64,000 bases of DNA, from assembly GCA_034231615.1 (NCBI GenBank), contig CM067311.1, forward strand, positions 17,893,173-17,957,172, written 5' to 3'. The notes beneath the pieces are model-generated. The model made no database searches and had not been told where the DNA came from. It saw nothing but the letters and a program-made list of their open reading frames with translations. Shown piece after piece: positions 10,301 through 20,429 of this stretch (position 1 is the stretch's first letter; each line of letters starts with the position of its first letter). This DNA is from Meghimatium bilineatum (Eukaryota; Mollusca; Gastropoda; Stylommatophora; Philomycidae). The position numbers and the translations under genes are program-made.

Positions 10301-11385
10301 GAACTCTGGTAACTAGAAGCCCGTCTCGAGCTGACGGAGCTTGTAGTTCCCTTTCCTAGGGACTTTTCACTTTCTATTTGCAGTTCGCGCTGCCCTCTAG
10401 CGCTGTTCTGCCCTTTCATTGTTTCATTGTACTCTGTATGAAACATATTTGTCTCTCGCCATGCATTTACCTTTACGTGCATTTTACATTGGCCGCCCCT
10501 CCAATGTTCGGACTGGACTGACTAGCTTCACTGTATGTCGACAGTGTCGCTATATGTGGTGATGCTGGTGGTGTCGGAGATATTGTCTGTCTCTTGTGCA
10601 GTCAAATCTCTTTCCATCTGCTACCTCCACATTCTCGGACACGATCCCCAAATGATTTGGCCAGAATCAGCACGAGCTGCTGTATTTCTGTTTCCAGGGT
10701 GCACCACGTGGAGGTACATTTGGGATCTTGGTTATCTGCTAATCCTGGGTCCGCCTAGAGCAATGCGTTCCCTTTGCACCCCGTTTGTTGTGATAATTTT
10801 CAAGTCGTCGTCTTTTGATGTTTTGTGTGTATCTTTATTAAGCATTTTTTGGTTGAAACGTTGAATATGATTTGTATATTGTAATTTGTATGTTTTCTTG
10901 TGTGCACATCATTTCCAACTAGTTTTAGATATAGTCTGTCGTCTCTGATTGAAACCATTATATAAAACTATGTAATACGTAAGTACGAATGAAAACGTAT
11001 CAGATTTTAATTGCATTTTCCTGATATTTCTTAAACATATAAATGCAGGTTACACTCTAATCTCTCCCTGTCGAGACAATGCATTGTAGAGATTAAAATC
11101 AATTGTACTTCCTCTGAAGTTATATCATAAATACAATTTAATTTCAACTTCTCGTGAACAGCGAAAAAATACGACCTAAATTCGACATTTAAAGCAAACA
11201 ACATTTAATTTTATGTGGTCTAGTAAGGGATACAAATTCTAGATAATCGTTCGCCACAGAATAGGAGTAGGAAAGGAATTATCCAAGGGAAATAAATATG
11301 TATGTTTGTGCGAACTCCAGGGAGATAGGCTCATAATTTTCTAGCTAAATGGAGGATATCGCTTTAATATCTTTTAAAAAAAGAC
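10301..11385. other. Mostly unassigned; GAAACGTTG motif at about 10,850
   Basis: Up to about 10,870 the sequence keeps the composition of the Penelope-like tail, and 'GGTTGAAACGTTGAATATG' near 10,848-10,866 resembles the 3' part of the hammerhead-like motifs at 18.06, 43.76 and 50.17 kb. From about 10,900 it is AT-rich with nothing recognisable. Confidence 0.4.
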
Positions 11386-11389
11386 AATA

Positions 11390-11710
11390 TCCAGAAGAAT
11401 AAATTCATATGAAATGAAGTGTTAAAGAAAGATCCTACGTATATCATGGACAGAGGAAAAGAAGAAAATTGAAATTTTGAATTTATTAAAACTAAATAAA
11501 GAGTGGTTCTAAATATCATCATAAGAAGAAAGCTACAGTATTTTCGACACTTAAAGCGACATGATGGTATGATGATATGGACAGGCAGCACAGAGTGCCA
11601 AAAATATACTTCCGGAGTGTTCTGAGCATGAAACGCTGAGGCAGACATATTGGTAAGATAATCATAGCATCAACACTGGAATCATAGCTCTATGGGACAC
11701 TGTATGAACT
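11390..11710 (+). pseudogene. LINE family A C-terminal fragment
   Basis: Plus-strand reading with frame jumps gives 'RISWTEEK', 'NIIIRRKLQYFRHLKRHDGM', the usual 'K-x-x-x-FGH-x-KRH' stretch of family A seen at 15.1, 41.1 and 62.1 kb. It is heavily decayed. Confidence 0.7.
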
Positions 11711-11769
11711 ACAAAAGACAGTGAGTTTTATTAAGGAGACATAATAACAGATATAGACATGTTTCAAGT

Positions 11770-12978
11770 GAACGAAAGAAGAAAAATAAAGGTGATAGGA
11801 GTTTCAGAACATAACTGGAGAAAAAACTGCTACAGATAACATTTTGAACATTTTGCAGAAACATCATTTGACAGATAAAGGTTATTGCATTTTCTGGTGA
11901 TAATTGTAACACCAACTGTGGTGGATACAAAAGAGTGGGTTCAAACAATTTACTTGCATGACTCCATAAAGGCTTAATAAACAACATTTATGGTATTGGT
12001 TGTGCTGCTCACATTGTCCACAATAGGGGGTCAGACAAGTGCTGATATGTTGGCAGTCAACATTGAAACAACTGTGAACACAGTTTTTTTTTATAGAATT
12101 TTCACATTTACTCGGTAAGAGTAGAAGAATTGAAAAATTTCTGTGAATTTGTAGAAATAGAATATAAACGGGTTCTCGGAAGTGTAAGAAGAAGATGGTT
12201 ATCATTACTGCCAGCTGTGAGTAGGGTTACTGATTTGTATCGTGGACTCCAGTCCTATTTTCTGTCACTAGATAAATTCCCTAAACTACTGAAAGCATTT
12301 TTTAATGATCAGAATTCATTACTCTGGCTCCATTTCCTCCAAAACATGGTGATATATTATCTGCAACAGTAATGAAAATAGAAGGGGATAACATTTTGAC
12401 AACTGAAGTGACAGAAGAACTAGACATGTTGAGACAGAAAATAATGACCAGAAAAATAGAACATTTCCAAACACTCAAAATGACATCAGTTATTCCTAAA
12501 CTTAAGATGAGTGTGTGATTTTTGATGAAAAAGACTTGGAAATCATACATTTATTCTACAATACTTTCCTAGAATATTTAAATAAGTGGATTTACCATTT
12601 CCAACCTTTGGAACCATTTCACTGGAGTATGCTGGAGACTATTAACTTGGGCTGATGTTTCAACTAGTTTAAAAGCCTTAATTGACATTGCTATCAATAT
12701 GCTGAATATTGTTGATGAAGATGAACTATTCGACAAAATCAACCACAGAGATAATACTATGAACAGCAAGATGAAAGAATGGAAGGACACAAACGCTGAC
12801 GTGGATACGAAATTGTGTATCGTTTTTAAAGTGCTACAGGAGAAAGACATCCAGTACAAAAATATAGTGCTAGTTGTTGGATTTGTTATGGCAATTCTAG
12901 GAACCAACACAGATGTGGAAATAAAATTTTCACTTATATGTTATTTGTGGACGGATGAAATTAATTGGTTAATCACTA
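11770..12978 (+). pseudogene. hAT-type transposase relic, left part
   Basis: The plus strand gives 'IEFQNITGEKTATDNILNIL', then 'IAFSGDNCNTNCGGYKRVGS' (the catalytic-region D-N-x-NTN-x-GG), 'NIYGIGCAAHIVHN', 'NFHIYSVRVEELKNFCEFVE' and 'RRRWLSLLPAVSRV'. The distal part has 'MLNIVDEDELFDKI' and the C-terminal dimerisation stretch 'GFVMAILGTNTDVEIKFSL' plus 'YLWTDEINWL'. This order matches a hAT-superfamily transposase family that I recall as common in animals. Two open segments survive (12,130-12,372 and 12,699-13,031), separated by stops and shifts. The BED-finger N-terminus is not seen. The copy is interrupted at 12,978 by a LINE tail and resumes at 13,387. Confidence 0.85.
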
Positions 12979-13386
12979 ATGTTGTTCGTCCATCACAAGA
13001 GATGATGACCATTTGTTACATCCACTTTTGAAAATTCAATTTTAGTTATGTCCTTGATTATGAGTTCGTAGATGGCTAATGAGCCCTATTCGAGCTGTAA
13101 ATGTCCTTGGACAGTTTGGACATGGAATGACGACTGTAGACGGATCTTGGTCTATCCGTGACTTTCTAGCTGCTCTCCGCTGTTGAGCTGCTGCATTTCT
13201 TTTCTTTTCACAAGGTGATGCGCTCTTTTTTATTTTAGAACGCCATGTAGATCTATTTTGTGCAAGTTCTTCCCATGTATTGTGGTCTATTTCAACGGCT
13301 TTCAGTCAGTTCTCTAACGAGTCCTTGTAGCGCTTCCTTTGGCCACCTTTAGATCGTATACCCTTCTCTAGCTCACCATAGAGAAG
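12979..13386 (-). mobile_element. LINE family E 3' fragment inserted in the hAT relic, with 13-bp TSD
   Basis: It is the reverse complement of the 3' end of the LINE at 48.57-49.37 kb. It covers the final C2H2-like finger ('CPNCPRTFTARIG...' in that copy) and the 3' UTR ending ATGGACGAACAACAT. The 13-bp direct repeat TGGTTAATCACTA flanks it perfectly at 12,966-12,978 and 13,387-13,399. It is 5'-truncated, as expected for target-primed reverse transcription, and lacks a poly(A) tail. Confidence 0.92.
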
Positions 13387-13510
13387 TGGTTAATCACTAT
13401 TATGGACGGTGAAGGCAATGATAGTAATACAGGCACACTTTAAGACTTTTTCATGCACAGAAATTTCACAAGTGTATCTCCTAGGTATGAGGAAATTTTT
13501 TGAAAAAAAT
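13387..13510 (+). pseudogene. hAT-type transposase relic, right part
   Basis: After the second copy of TGGTTAATCACTA the sequence continues with 'KWLITIMDGEGNDSN', a plausible continuation of the interrupted transposase's last codons. The match is weak; the flanking TSD is the main reason to join it. Confidence 0.5.
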
Positions 13511-14005
13511 AGTTTCTTCACATAAATATGTGAATGATGATGATGTTAATACATTGTAGTGCAGTTCTTAGTCACGTGGACAAGTCTTATTTCTGTAAGT
13601 TATTATGTCCTAATACTGTTATGTCTATGCTTAGTGTCTATACGCTAGTATAATATATATTGCAAGAAATAATTGTCTGAAATACTTTTAAAATGCTAAA
13701 GATAATGCGACAACGCTATAATACACCTCAGTTATATATAATACGTGAAAAATTGTATATGTTTAAATGTTATAGACTAATTGCATACTATTGAATTTTT
13801 ATGCTGAGCGTCCCTTTTTTGTCCCATTTTTTAAGGCTGGAAAAAGTCAACTGTCCCATTTTGGGTCTAGGAAATCTGGTCACTCTATCAGTTTAAAGGA
13901 ATTACTTGCTAGGTATGTCTGAAACAGTTGTTGTCATTAAGGTGGTACTGTGTGTGTTCTAGTTTACCACCACCGGTGTTTCTCCAAATTGCGCTCTTTG
14001 AGGAT
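13511..14005. other. No recognisable feature
   Basis: AT-rich; possibly the 3' flank of the hAT relic. No terminal inverted repeat could be found by eye. Confidence 0.4.
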
Positions 14006-14250
14006 CTCCCTGGCGTAGTAGTTAAGCTGTTCGCCTTGTGTTCAAGAGGTCACGGGTTCGAATCCGGCCCGTGTTGTCTTGTTTATAAGGTGGATTTTTT
14101 CAGAGATCCCTGTGGATTATCACTTGAAGCTACGGAGTTACGTGCTATGAGTGGTACTCTCTGCAGGCTGTGTGCCTGCCGCTTCGTTGAGATGGACGGA
14201 ATACATATGGGAAACGAGTACAGTGAAGTCAATCTTCACGGCTTTTAAAC
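14006..14250 (+). mobile_element. tRNA-derived SINE (copy 1)
   Basis: The head looks like a tRNA gene: A-box-like TGGCGTAGTAGTTAAGCTGT at 14,011 and B-box GGGTTCGAATCC at 14,054-14,065, flanked by CACGG/CCCGTG. A body with 'TTTATAAGGTGGATTTTTTC' and 'GAGATCCCTG' follows. Related copies are at 22,225-22,400 (+) and 24,375-24,475 (-), which share both the tRNA-like head and the body. It is a SINE and not a functional tRNA: no acceptor stem closes. Confidence 0.85.
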
Positions 14251-14895
14251 CCTTTTTTGTGCTCTCAAGCGATGATTAAACAGTTTCACACAGTTTTCAT
14301 ATTTCTTTTGTCACTCTTAAACATTCATTATGATTTCTACATCCGCTAAATGTCTAGATTAGTCGTTCCCTACATCGTCTGAATCTAGCACTTTCCCTTC
14401 CAACCGAGTCGTATCCGGTCGCTATTTATACGCTCCCAAGTAGTCCGTATTCGCTCGGCCTACACATGGTGTTGTAGTGTGACGTTTTCACTGTTTCTAT
14501 GGGAATAAACGCTCTAAATTTAGCCATGACGTGACTACCAGTAATGACGTCTTACATCGCAGTTTACCGATCGTTTCTAACAGTTGCAGTGTCTGAGCTG
14601 CGAAAGGTTTAATATCACCTTCAATTTTCGACAAAATCTCTTAATAATTGACCTACTTATGATTCAGATATTGTTGATATGTAATTTTTTAGATAGAAAT
14701 GTATGGATTTAAAAAAAATTGGTTTTATTTATAAGTGGGGTTTTTGTGGGTCTCACTAATGGCTCACTAGACAAACCAACCATGCAACAGAAAACCTGAG
14801 TAGATGACATGCCTCTATATTGAGGTTATCTTCTTATAGAAATTTCATGAGGCAATTTTTTTGGGATTTGGGTGGGGGATTTGTTCAATAATTAG
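14251..14895. other. Mostly unique sequence; one short dispersed repeat
   Basis: A stretch of about 45 bp near 14,340-14,395 containing TGTCTAGATTAGTCGTTC is shared with 16,300-16,360. Nothing else is recognisable. Confidence 0.4.
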
Positions 14896-14919
14896 AAAGT
14901 AAAACAAAAGTAAGGTAAA

Positions 14920-15375
14920 ACTGTGTTGGATAAGAACATACGTATTCCTTTTGGTAATATACTGCTGTGAGGCTTGGACTCTATATAAAACAGTGACAAA
15001 GATACGGCCGCCTTCGAATTGAAAAGCCACAGAAACGTTTATACATATAGTATAGACAGTTAAAAAAAGACAAAAAAAAGAAGTATTATATTCATTAAAC
15101 GGGGAAGAGAGCTGGCTCCTAACATCATAACAAGAAAGCTGAACTGTTTTGGTCATCTAAAGAGAGATAACAGCATGGAAAGACTAATAGCAGAAGGCAG
15201 AGTAAACGGCAGTAGAGGAAGAGGCCGCCCAAGACGACGGTGGACAAATGATATATCTGACTATTTAAACATGTCTCTGAAGGAACAGGTCAATTCGCCC
15301 GAGATCGGGAATGGTTCAGAAGGTTCATAAAGAAGACTATGTTCTGGAAAGAATATGTCACATGATGATGAATTA
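14920..15375 (+). pseudogene. LINE family A C-terminal fragment
   Basis: The plus strand shows 'CCEAWTLYKTVTKI', 'NIITRKLNCFGHLKRDNSME', 'RLIAEGRVNGSRGRGRPRRR', 'WTNDISDYLNMSLKEQ' and, after a frameshift, 'TMFWKEYVT' stop at about 15,363. The same 'FWKEYVT' terminus ends the minus-strand copies at 22.7 and 61.9 kb. It is broken by a frameshift near 15,290. Confidence 0.88.
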
Positions 15376-15379
15376 GAAA

Positions 15380-15926
15380 GTCATAGTAGCAGTGGTCGTC
15401 CATCTGTATTGTAAGCATAATTAATGATGTGCGCTCCGCCCACCCCCTCCCAAACCATAGACCTAGTAATGATTGAGAATAGTCAACACAGCTGATCTAT
15501 GTCAGTATTGATCAATTTCATGAGAAATTAGGTCCCTCAAACGACATTGATCAAGATTAAATCACTTTTGATTAAGACTAGGCCTAGTTTTCACGGTTTC
15601 TACATGTCATTCTTTGTGGTACACACAGAATACGTTCGTATGCTCGTATCATAATTGTCAGATAAACGATATACTTTTTATTTAGAAACCTATTTCAATA
15701 TATATATATATATTAGGGCTTTCTTTATGCGAACTAGATCTTTATATTCGGAGTAATTAAACAGTTACAGAATAGAGTTGTTAAGCTGTGCAAGGGATAC
15801 TGCTTTGTGGCTATTTATTTCACATTTATCAGCAAATAATTTTGCACAAGTAAAGGAGGCCGACATTAAACTGGTGCTTATTTTTTTTTCTCGCATGTCA
15901 TATGATAAGTAAACTTGTCTTACTTG
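15380..15926. other. No recognisable feature
   Basis: AT-rich sequence with a short TA run near 15,700. Confidence 0.45.
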
Positions 15927-16092
15927 CAGTGCCGGATTTACCTATAAGCTATAAAATCTATAGCTTTGAGCCCCACATTTCTGGGGGGGGGGCAAATTAT
16001 TTTTAAATTTCACTATCTATATATTCTTAATCGTTAAAGGTCCCCATATCTCAAATAGCTTAAGGCCCTATCAAGTCTAAATTCGGCCCTAC
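15927..16092. mobile_element. Candidate short hAT-like non-autonomous element
   Basis: The left end CAGTGCCGGATTTACC and the inverted right end (GTAGGGCCGAATTTAGA read on the minus strand) look like imperfect terminal inverted repeats of a hAT-type element, and inner sequence ('TAGCTTTGAGCC' against 'AATAGCTTAAGGCC') also pairs partly. I see no clear 8-bp duplication, so the call is tentative. Confidence 0.4.
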
Positions 16093-16542
16093 TTTCGTGA
16101 CATTCACAAGAGATGCTAATATATCAGTACCACACCCATTTATCTATTAATTGGACTTTGAATCACAAAAATTGTTTGTAAATTGTATTTTTTTAATTAA
16201 TGTTCTTGAACAAACACCTCCTATTTTTACATATGTATTCCTTATTGACCTGAAAATGAAACCCGGAGTTTTTCCTGATCGGGCGAGATTTAAAGGGTTC
16301 GACTAGTCGTTCTCTACATCTGCTCAATCTGTTACATGTCTAGATTAGTCGTTCTAAACCTTATTACTTGGTCATGGCCCCATTCTTAATAATCCTTTGT
16401 TGTGGATACCCACGTACATAAACCAGTACATGTCATCCATAGATTTTAATCTGTATCAGTTAAATCAAAATACAATTTTAACCATGTAATAATTTAGATG
16501 ATATTTAAGGGCCGGAATTTCGAAGACTTTTATCACACTAAG
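16093..16542. other. Intronic or intergenic sequence, nothing recognised
   Basis: If the exon at 16,656-16,813 is real, this lies in the intron after it. It holds the 16,300-16,360 copy of the short repeat also seen at 14,340. Confidence 0.4.
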
Positions 16543-16620
16543 AAAATCTACCGCACGCCCCTTGGGAGAAAATCTACCGCACACCCCTTGGGAGAAAATC
16601 TACCGCACGCCACTTGGGAG
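16543..16620. repeat. 26-bp repeat, 3 copies
   Basis: The unit AAAATCTACCGCACGCCCCT plus TGGGAG occurs three times with two or three changes. It lies just downstream of the putative splice donor of the exon at 16,656-16,813 (minus-strand sense). Confidence 0.93.
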
Positions 16621-16655
16621 AAACTGAATAAGTCGATAAGAATGAAAACACTCAC

Positions 16656-16813
16656 CTGGTAAACTTTTGGAGGAAGGACTTTCTCTTCATCTTCAGCGAA
16701 CATTTTCCTACGTTTGCACACGGTGTAGACAACAGCAGCGACTAGAACACATATTAACATGCCTAGCAAGGATCCCACAAGAATAGCGGGGACGCTCATC
16801 GTATCAACCATTG
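16656..16813 (-). CDS. Candidate internal exon encoding a transmembrane segment
   Basis: Read on the minus strand, the 158-nt stretch starts after an acceptor (TTATTATCATTCACAG) and ends before a consensus donor (CAG followed by GTGAGTG). It begins with two bases of a split codon and then stays open for 52 codons, ending in phase 0 at 'KVYQ'. The peptide has a short extracellular-type part ('MVDTMSVP'), a strongly hydrophobic span of about 22 residues ('AILVGSLLGMLICVLVAAVV'), a positive stop-transfer cluster 'CKRRK' and an acidic cytosolic start 'FAEDEEKV'. This is the classic pattern of the single-pass type I membrane exon of a receptor or adhesion protein, but I cannot name the gene. A 46-bp minisatellite lies in the upstream intron and a 26-bp repeat in the downstream one. 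The frame is also open past the donor into the intron, where I do not trust it. No other exon of this gene is recognisable in the window. Confidence 0.7.
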
Positions 16814-16834
16814 CTGTGAATGATAATAATGACA

Positions 16835-17572
16835 ATCGTTATGACAACACAACTCAAAAACAGGTTTGATATATTGATATGGTAATGACAACACAACTCA
16901 AAAACAGGTTTGATGTATCAATCTATGGTTACGACAACACAACTCAAAAACAGGTTTGATATATTGATATGGTAATGACAACACAACTCAAAAACAGGTT
17001 TGATATATTGATATGGTAATGACAACACAACTCAAAAACAGGTTTGATGTATCAATCTATGGTTACGACAACACAACTCAAAAACAGGTTTGATATATTG
17101 ATATGGTAATGACAACACAACTCAAAAACAGGTTTGATATATTGATATGGTTATGACAACACAACTCAAAGACAGGTTTGATGTATAATACTATGGTTAT
17201 CACATCACAACTCAAAGACAGGTTTGAAGTATCACTCTATTGTTACGACAACACAACTCAAAGACAGGTTTGATGTATCCAGATATGGTTATAGCAACAC
17301 AACTCAAAGACAGGTTTGATGTATCAATCTATGGTTATGACAACAACCCTCATAGACAGGTTTGAAGTATCAATCTATGGTTACGACAACACAACTCAAA
17401 GACAGGTTTAATGTATCAATCTATGGTTACGACAACACAACTCAAAGACAAGTTTGATGTATCAAGATTTGGTTATAACAACACAACTCAAAGACAGGTT
17501 TCAAGTATCAATCTATGGTTACGACAACACAACTCAAAGACAGGTTTAATGTATCAAGATACATATGATATG
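16835..17572. repeat. 46-bp minisatellite, about 16 copies
   Basis: The unit has ACGACAACACAACTCAAAAA, CAGGTTTGATGTATCAATCT and ATGGTT. Two subtypes are interspersed in the first half ('ATATTGATATGG' against 'GTATCAATCTATGG'), which suggests higher-order duplication. From about 17,160 the A-run is replaced by 'CTCAAAGACAGG'. Confidence 0.96.
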
Positions 17573-17779
17573 ACAAGATAGGCTACAGCTCACGTTTGTC
17601 TGCGATTAGTTTTATTGTTCACAATGTCACTATACCATGTATATATGATATCTTATGAGGGGCTGTCCATTAATTACTTCAACAATTTTTTTGTGATATT
17701 TTATTTTATTTAATATTTTTGAAAGACTTAGAAACTATCAGGATCATTTCACAGGAGAGATGATCCGAGAATCATCCAT
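17573..17779. other. No recognisable feature
   Basis: Unique AT-rich sequence between the array and a LINE tail. Confidence 0.4.
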
Positions 17780-18010
17780 CCATAAACCCTTGGTCCGTGA
17801 AGATCGTAGGATTACTACATTTGATGTGTCTAGACACAGTCCTCCGTCGAGTTCCATCTTTAGCGATGCGGACACGTGTAGAAAAATCTTGACCTATCAA
17901 GTCGTTGATATTGTCTGCCCATGATTGTCTTTTTTTCCTACTCAATATCTCTCACCTTTAAGTATGCCCTGAAGTATCGTATGTGAGAGGGAATATGTTC
18001 AAACCACATA
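17780..18010 (-). pseudogene. LINE tail of another family
   Basis: The minus strand reads 'KKRQSWADNINDLIGQDFST' followed by 'RVRIAKDGTRRRTVSRHI', the 'WADNI-x-x-x-x-G' ending of a LINE group not seen elsewhere here. The preceding RT part appears at 18,365-18,470 on the same strand, separated by about 350 bp of other sequence. Confidence 0.7.
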
Positions 18011-18049
18011 AGTTTTACTATTGAAAGTATTTATCTTCTTAACCGTTAT

Positions 18050-18140
18050 TTGTTTCTTAAGAAAGGTCCCGATCGGACCGATACGTTGATAATTGTTCTT
18101 GTTCTATGTTTTATTGTTATTTATTATTGTTTTATATCGA
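18050..18140 (+). ncRNA. Decayed hammerhead-ribozyme-like motif of Penelope type
   Basis: 'CTTAAGAAAGGTCC' then CGATC, then 'GGACCGATACGTTGATAATT' resembles the hammerhead core: a CUGANGA-like box (one change), a 5-bp stem GGTCC/GGACC, and a GAAAC-like box read here as GATAC, then GTTG. Related sequence follows ('GTTCTTGTTCTATGTTTTAT'), repeated near 43,800. Core substitutions make activity unlikely. Confidence 0.45.
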
Positions 18141-18364
18141 TAGTTAGGTATCCACAGTAACCTGTTTACTTTATTTATGATTTACATTTTATGTGTCTGG
18201 TTACTGCGGCACTTTCTTTTGTGTCGGACATTCTCCGATATTGTGGTTATTTATATTATTCTTGTGAACATGCGAGAATCTCTACTTTATTTCTTTTGTA
18301 CACAATTCCCTTACGATATGTATAACAAAATGCAAATAAATTGGTTTGTATTAGTTGTATTCGA

Positions 18365-18475
18365 AACGCTGCATCGATCTGTGCATGTCTGGAGTAATGT
18401 CCAACTCTCAAAACCATACAGCATAATAGATCTCACTAATGAGTTATAAACATTTTACTGTACAAACACAGGATG
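18365..18475 (-). pseudogene. LINE fragment, RT-connection region
   Basis: The minus strand encodes 'VYNSLVRSIMLYGFESWTLL', the typical LYG-x-x-SWTL motif. It probably belonged to the same copy as 17,780-18,010, with the hammerhead-like piece and flanking DNA inserted between. Confidence 0.7.
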
Positions 18476-19025
18476 ATTTACATAACATATGATGACTTAG
18501 ACACACACACACACACACACAAAAGATGATTTACATAACATATGATGACTTATACACACACACACACACACAAGATGATTTACATCACATATGACGACTT
18601 ACACACACACACAAGATGATTTACATAACATATGATGACTTACACACACACACACACACACAAGATGATTTACATCACATATGATGACTTACACACACAC
18701 ACACACACAAGATGATTTACATCACATATGATGACTTACACACACACACACAAGATGATTTACATAACATATGACTTACACACACACACACACAAGATGA
18801 TTTACATCACATATGATGACTTACACACACACACACACACACACACGATCATTTACATCACATATGATGACTTACACACACACACACACACACACACACG
18901 ATCATTTACATCACATATGATAACTTACACACACACACACACACACGATCATTTACATCACATATGATAACTTACACACACACACACACAAGATTAGTTA
19001 CATAACATATGATGACTTACACACA
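18470..19025. repeat. Compound array: (CA)n alternating with a 30-bp block
   Basis: Runs of CACACA of 10 to 30 bp alternate about 13 times with AGATGATTTACATCACATAT plus GATGACTTA. Variation in CA-run length gives units of uneven size. The 79-codon frame at 18,728 is read-through of the array. Confidence 0.95.
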
Positions 19026-19109
19026 CGAATATGTACTATTTCTTTACTCATGCATATTTATAGGACTTTCTGACACATGTAGTTCTCTCTCCTTCTCTAT
19101 CAAAAATAA

Positions 19110-19685
19110 ATATTCACAGAGTCCAGCTAGCACTCACTCAAAACCAAATAATCACACACTCCACCACTCAAACAAAAACAAATAATCACACTCTCCAGCA
19201 CTCACTCAAAACCAAATAATCACACTCTCCACCACTCACACAAAAACAAATATTCAAACTCCAGAACTCACACAAAAATAAATATTTACACACTCCAGCA
19301 CTCACATAAACACAAATAATCACACACTCCAGCACTCACACAAAAACAAATAATCACACTCTCCAGCACTCACACAAAACCAAATAATCACACACTCCAG
19401 CAATCACCCAAAACCAAATAATCAAACACTCCAGCACTCACACAAAAACAAATAATCACACACTCCATCACTCACACAAAAACAAATAATCACACGCTCC
19501 AGCACTCACACAAAAACAAATAATCACACACTCCAGCACTCACACAAAAACAAATAATCACACACTCCAGCACTCACACAAAAACAAATAATCACACACT
19601 CCAGCACTCACACAAAAACAAATATTTACACACTCCAGCACTCACACAAAAACAAATATTTACACACTCCAGCACTCAAACAAAC
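19110..19685. repeat. 34-bp minisatellite, about 16 copies
   Basis: The unit is CTCCAGCACTCACACAAAAA followed by CAAATAATCACACA. Variants with 'AATATTTACACA' occur singly early on and twice at the distal end. Confidence 0.95.
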
Positions 19686-19689
19686 ACAT

Positions 19690-20155
19690 GTTGGAGAATA
19701 AACCTTCATGTATACTAACTCACGGTTATAAATACATATCATTGTTTACGAGACATGCCTTGGGTGAGGAGATGTCACCCCAATCCCCTGAGAACATTAT
19801 CAGCAGAAAACCAGCAGCTTAATTACGGAAAGCTGATAGATTTGTCTTCTTAGGATTCAAGTCTGAAGAGCATCACCGCTGCTTCAACTTGATGATCCGA
19901 TGCACTTAATGGAAGCCAGACTTATCATGAGGGAAATGTACAGACTTGTGATCAGTGCAAGCTCGTAGATGTGCTGAAGGGGAAGGAATAAGGTTGAGTA
20001 TTCTGGTACTAAAAAGCATTTTCTGTTTTCAACCCGTGTCTTCTCCATCCCCTCCCCCTCTCCTATGAAATCATATCTAAACTTTTAGTATCAGAACTAT
20101 TGCAAAGAACGGTGAAAAATTTCTCCATCATTTGCCAATTTCTGTAATAGAAAGG
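19690..20155. other. No recognisable feature
   Basis: Unique sequence of near-average composition. No coding frame longer than chance is seen. Confidence 0.4.
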
Positions 20156-20157
20156 TA

Positions 20158-20400
20158 TCATGTAAATAAGAGAACTGCACAGGAAAACGATCAAAATATC
20201 ATGTAAATAAAAGAACTGCACAGGAAAACGATCAAAATATCATGTAAATAAAAGAACTGCACAGGAAAACCGGCAAAATATCATGTAAATAAGAGAACTG
20301 CACATGAAAACGGTCAAAATATCATGTAAATAAAAGAACTGCACAGGAAAACCGGCAAAATATCATGTAAATAAGAGAATTGCTCAGGAAAACGGGCGGA
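20158..20400. repeat. 41-bp minisatellite, about 6 copies
   Basis: The unit contains TATCATGTAAATAAAAGAAC, then TGCACAGGAAAACGATCAAA. Copies alternate between 'AAAAGAAC' and 'AAGAGAAC' and between CGATC and CCGGC, pointing to duplication of a dimer. Confidence 0.94.
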
Positions 20401-20429
20401 TGACTTAATTTTAAGGTAGAAATCAATAT

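Noticed and set aside
14006..14080. tRNA gene
   Set aside because: A- and B-boxes are present but the acceptor stem does not close, and the body is repeated at 22.2 and 24.4 kb, so it is a SINE head.
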